Positions 7,001 to 9,306 of a stretch of DNA of 9,306 bases are shown one piece after another (position 1 is the first letter of the stretch; each line of letters opens with the position of its first letter). The position numbers were made by a program, and so were the translations under genes. This stretch comes from JAZKFT01 sp043760535. GTDB taxonomy: Bacteria > Bacteroidota > Bacteroidia > Chitinophagales > Chitinophagaceae. The stretch is taken from NCBI GenBank assembly GCA_043760535.1, contig JAYUOV010000265.1, positions 1-9,306 on the forward strand. The letters are read 5' to 3'. A model generated the notes under the pieces. It was not told the origin of the DNA. It worked only from the letters and a program-made list of their open reading frames with translations, and searched no databases.

Positions 7001-7753
7001 ATGTGTAAAAAACCAGCTTTACTTATTTTGGCAATACATGCTTCTTTTTTTGTACAGTTACATGCACAAACAAAGCAAACAGTTAAATACAATCAGGTTT
7101 GGCTGGGCTATACCAGCCAGTTTCGTTTCAGTAATAAATGGGGCGGCTGGGCCGATTTTCATTTACGCACAAAAGAAGATTTTACAAGCCAGCTATCGCA
7201 AAGCATTGCCAGAATAGGCATTATGTATTTTATTAACAACGACACCAAATTAACCATTGGTTATGCTTATGTAAATCAATTTCCGGGGGATAACCACAAA
7301 AATATTTCGGTGCCCGAACACCGACCCTGGCAGCAGGTTCAGTGGCACAGGCCATATCCCAAAATAAAACTTACACAGTCACTTCGCCTCGAAGAAAGGT
7401 TTCGGCATAAAATAGCCAACGACAGCAGCCTTTCCCCTGGCTATAACTTTAACTGGAAGCTGCGGTATAATTTTACCATGAGTATCGCTTTAAGTAAAAA
7501 GGCTTTTGCCCCACATACATTTTCGCTGGTGCTGAACAACGACATTCATGTAAATTTTGGGAAACAAATTGTTTATAATTACTTCGACCAAAACAGGGTT
7601 TTTGCCGGCTTTGCATACCATGTAAATGCACATGATAACCTGCAACTTGGTTATATGAATATATTTTTTCAACTGGCCGCCGGTAATAAATACCGTAACA
7701 TAAATGCGTTACGCTTATACTATTTGCACAGCTTAGATATGAGGAAAAAATAG
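7001..7753 (+). CDS. DUF2490 family protein, predicted outer-membrane beta-barrel, copy 2
   Basis: This 250-residue protein is a tandem paralogue of the preceding gene. A clear signal peptide (lysines at 3-4, then ALLILAIHASFFVQ) ends with LHA before QTKQT, a classic signal-peptidase I site. From TKQT to the C-terminus the two proteins align over 227 residues without a gap, with 155 identities by my count (about 68%). The shared core includes RFSNKWGGW, DNHKNIS, PEHRPWQQVQWH, RLEERFR, KIANDS, KKAFAP, VNFGK, YNYFDQNR and the ending LDMRKK. The differences are spread along the protein, while the signal peptides are unrelated in sequence. No domain beyond the barrel is visible. The 158-base spacer upstream could hold its own promoter, but I found no convincing TAnnTTTG box. 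Function is unknown, as for the family. Confidence 0.83.
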   Translation: MCKKPALLILAIHASFFVQLHAQTKQTVKYNQVWLGYTSQFRFSNKWGGWADFHLRTKEDFTSQLSQSIARIGIMYFINNDTKLTIGYAYVNQFPGDNHKNISVPEHRPWQQVQWHRPYPKIKLTQSLRLEERFRHKIANDSSLSPGYNFNWKLRYNFTMSIALSKKAFAPHTFSLVLNNDIHVNFGKQIVYNYFDQNRVFAGFAYHVNAHDNLQLGYMNIFFQLAAGNKYRNINALRLYYLHSLDMRKK

Positions 7754-8040
7754 CAAAAACTTAAACCGGCAATGTTAAAATTAATAAGATGTATTGATTA
7801 TATAAAAACATGTAATTATTTGGCCACGTTCCTTACCCAAGGCTTCAGCCTTGTTATTTTGTGCAGATGAAATAAAACAGGCCTTCTTCTGGCACCAAGG
7901 TTGAAGCCTTGGTTCAGTAAATTCTGGCAGTTAAATATTGAACGAATTATTTGAAAACACTTTCCCGCCTTCTACTAACAAATAAAGAAACTAGGTAATT
8001 TTTTAAAAGCCGCCAATTGCCTAATAAAAATGGGTTCTAC
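7754..8040. other. Convergent intergenic region
   Basis: This 287-base spacer lies between the 3' ends of the second DUF2490 gene (+) and the helicase (-). Its only distinct content is the nested inverted repeat at 7837-7913. Apart from that it is A+T-rich, with no reading frame worth calling. Confidence 0.5.
7837..7913. repeat. Nested inverted-repeat element (REP/MITE-like or terminator)
   Basis: Two 17-base arms, ccaaggcttcagccttg (7837-7853) and caaggttgaagccttgg (7896-7912), are reverse complements at 16 of 17 positions and flank 42 bases. Each arm also folds on its own: caaggc/gccttg around a four-base loop (7838-7853), and accaagg/ccttggt around a six-base loop (7894-7913). The first hairpin is followed by ttatttt on the + strand, so it could end transcription of the DUF2490 gene. 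The nested design resembles REP-type or miniature mobile repeats. Other copies in the genome would decide this. Confidence 0.6.
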
Positions 8041-9306
8041 TTATTTTTTCTGCCCCCTCGTCTTAGGCTTACCGTATTTCTTCATCATCTTATCCTTTCG
8101 GCTAGTGGTAAAATTCACCTTACTATTTTTAGCACTTTTTTCATGAAAAGCCGGGCCTACTGCTTCTTTCTTAGGCGTTTTGGTGTCTATGATTTTCATA
8201 AACACTTTCGGTTTCTCATCTTCGGTAAGCACATCGCTTATTTCAAGTGTTTCGGGTAATGGGGAGATGGGTATCTGGTATTGCATCAGGCTTTCTATTC
8301 TTTCCTGTGCTTCTTTTTCTCTTGGGGTAATAAAAGTGATGGCGATCCCTTTTTTATCGTAACGACCAGTGCGGCCAATGCGGTGGATATAATTTTCCGG
8401 CACTTCCGGCGTATCAAAGTTTATTACGTGTGTTACTTCGGCTATATCCAGGCCACGGGCTATAATATCGGTGGCAATGATAAAACGGTAATTACCTTCC
8501 TGGAACTGCTTTACTGTATTAAAGCGGTGGTTCTGTTCCTTATTGCTATGTATCACCCCCACCCTTTCCGGAAACTTAGGCTCCAGTTGTTCGTACAGGT
8601 CATCGGCCAGGCTTTTGGTAGCTGCAAATACCAGCACTTTGGTCATCTCTGCATCGGTGGTAAGTAATAATTGCAGCAGGTTTACCTTGGTGTAAAAATT
8701 GGGCACTTCGTAAGCAGCCTGTATTATATTTTCCAGCGGAGTACCTGTTGGTGCTGCTTCCACCCGTATCGGGTTATTAAAATAAGTATCTATCAGCAGT
8801 TCCACTTCTTCGGTTATGGTGGCCGAAAACATGAGGTTTTGGCGGCGTGCCGGTAGCAGGTCCAGTATATTTTTAAGTTGTGTTCTAAAGCCGAGGTTCA
8901 GCATTTCATCCACCTCATCTATCACCAGTTTTTTTATGTTGCGGGTTTTTAACGAGCCGCTCATTATAATGTCGAACAGCCTGCCGGGCGTGGCCACCAG
9001 CACATCTACCCCATTTTCTACAGCCGCTTTTTGTGGATTGATATTTACGCCACCATATACACCTACACATACTACACTCATGTAAGTAGTTAGTTTTTGC
9101 ACCGCTTCCACCACCTGTGCCACCAGTTCCCTTGTAGGCACTATGATTAAAATCTGTGGGCTTTTATCCTTGCTAAATTTCCATTGCCTCAGGGCCGGCA
9201 ATAGGTAGGCTAAAGTTTTACCGGTACCCGTTTGTGCTATGCCGCATACATCGGCCCCACTCATCATTACCGAAAAAACTTTGCGTTGTATGGTTGTAGG
9301 TGTCGT
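8041..9306 (-). CDS. DEAD-box RNA helicase, 5' end outside the window
   Basis: This ATP-dependent RNA helicase probably unwinds structured RNA in ribosome assembly or RNA decay. The minus-strand frame stays open to the right edge, and the 13 codons before the ATG at 9267 encode TPTTIQRK, the end of the family's Q motif. The true start is therefore beyond the window. In the 421 visible residues the motifs are in order: AQTGTGKT (24-31, Walker A), PTRELVAQ (57-64), TPGRL (106-110), DEVD (130-133, motif II), SAT (161-163), VLVFAAT (224-230), ATDIIARGLDI (278-288) and HRIGRTGR (308-315). A lysine-rich tail of about 50 residues, ending RGQKK, follows the helicase core and probably aids RNA binding. 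Motif II reads DEVD instead of DEAD; the catalytic D-E and the final D are kept. The gene converges with the DUF2490 pair. The RhlE-like subfamily is plausible but not proven. Confidence 0.93.
   Translation of the reverse strand, partial: TTPTTIQRKVFSVMMSGADVCGIAQTGTGKTLAYLLPALRQWKFSKDKSPQILIIVPTRELVAQVVEAVQKLTTYMSVVCVGVYGGVNINPQKAAVENGVDVLVATPGRLFDIIMSGSLKTRNIKKLVIDEVDEMLNLGFRTQLKNILDLLPARRQNLMFSATITEEVELLIDTYFNNPIRVEAAPTGTPLENIIQAAYEVPNFYTKVNLLQLLLTTDAEMTKVLVFAATKSLADDLYEQLEPKFPERVGVIHSNKEQNHRFNTVKQFQEGNYRFIIATDIIARGLDIAEVTHVINFDTPEVPENYIHRIGRTGRYDKKGIAITFITPREKEAQERIESLMQYQIPISPLPETLEISDVLTEDEKPKVFMKIIDTKTPKKEAVGPAFHEKSAKNSKVNFTTSRKDKMMKKYGKPKTRGQKK

Noticed and set aside
8041..9267. Taking the ATG at 9267 as the helicase start.
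   Set aside because: The frame is open upstream and encodes TPTTIQ of the Q motif, so the gene begins outside the window.

Overview
The window reads as an A+T-rich chromosomal segment from a Bacteroidota bacterium, probably close to the Chitinophagaceae. The evidence is family-level resemblance: a DUF2490 outer-membrane-type pair, a DEAD-box helicase with the Bacteroidota-looking 'DEVDEMLNLGF' block, A+T-rich codons, and no clear Shine-Dalgarno sites. No rRNA, tRNA, CRISPR array, integrase or intact transposase is visible.

Positions 1-5571 (+ strand) hold an assimilatory sulfite-reduction and siroheme block. It contains the 3' end of a uroporphyrinogen-III C-methyltransferase (SUMT, first committed step to siroheme). 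Twelve bases later comes the flavoprotein subunit of NADPH-sulfite reductase (CysJ type). After a 249-base gap comes the siroheme/[4Fe-4S] hemoprotein subunit (CysI type). After a further gap comes a protein that looks like a fused hydroxymethylbilane synthase (HemC-like) and uroporphyrinogen-III synthase (HemD-like). SUMT starts the cofactor route, CysJ passes NADPH electrons to CysI, and CysI reduces sulfite to sulfide. The HemC/HemD-like protein is the most unusual gene here: it keeps the HemC framework, but the dipyrromethane cysteine and the arginine-rich substrate motifs are absent. A conventional enzyme role is therefore doubtful, and a regulatory, scaffold or tetrapyrrole-binding role in siroheme supply is possible (inference).

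Positions 5572-6086 hold no convincing gene but several good hairpins. The last is a 12-bp stem followed by five T's. This could be a structured transcript with its terminator, or the remains of a mobile element.

Positions 6087-7753 (+) hold two tandem DUF2490 paralogues with signal peptides, about 68% identical over 227 ungapped residues. Positions 7754-8040 lie between convergent genes and carry a compact nested inverted repeat. Positions 8041-9306 (-) hold a DEAD-box RNA helicase running off the right edge; its reading frame continues past the first in-window ATG and includes the end of the Q motif.
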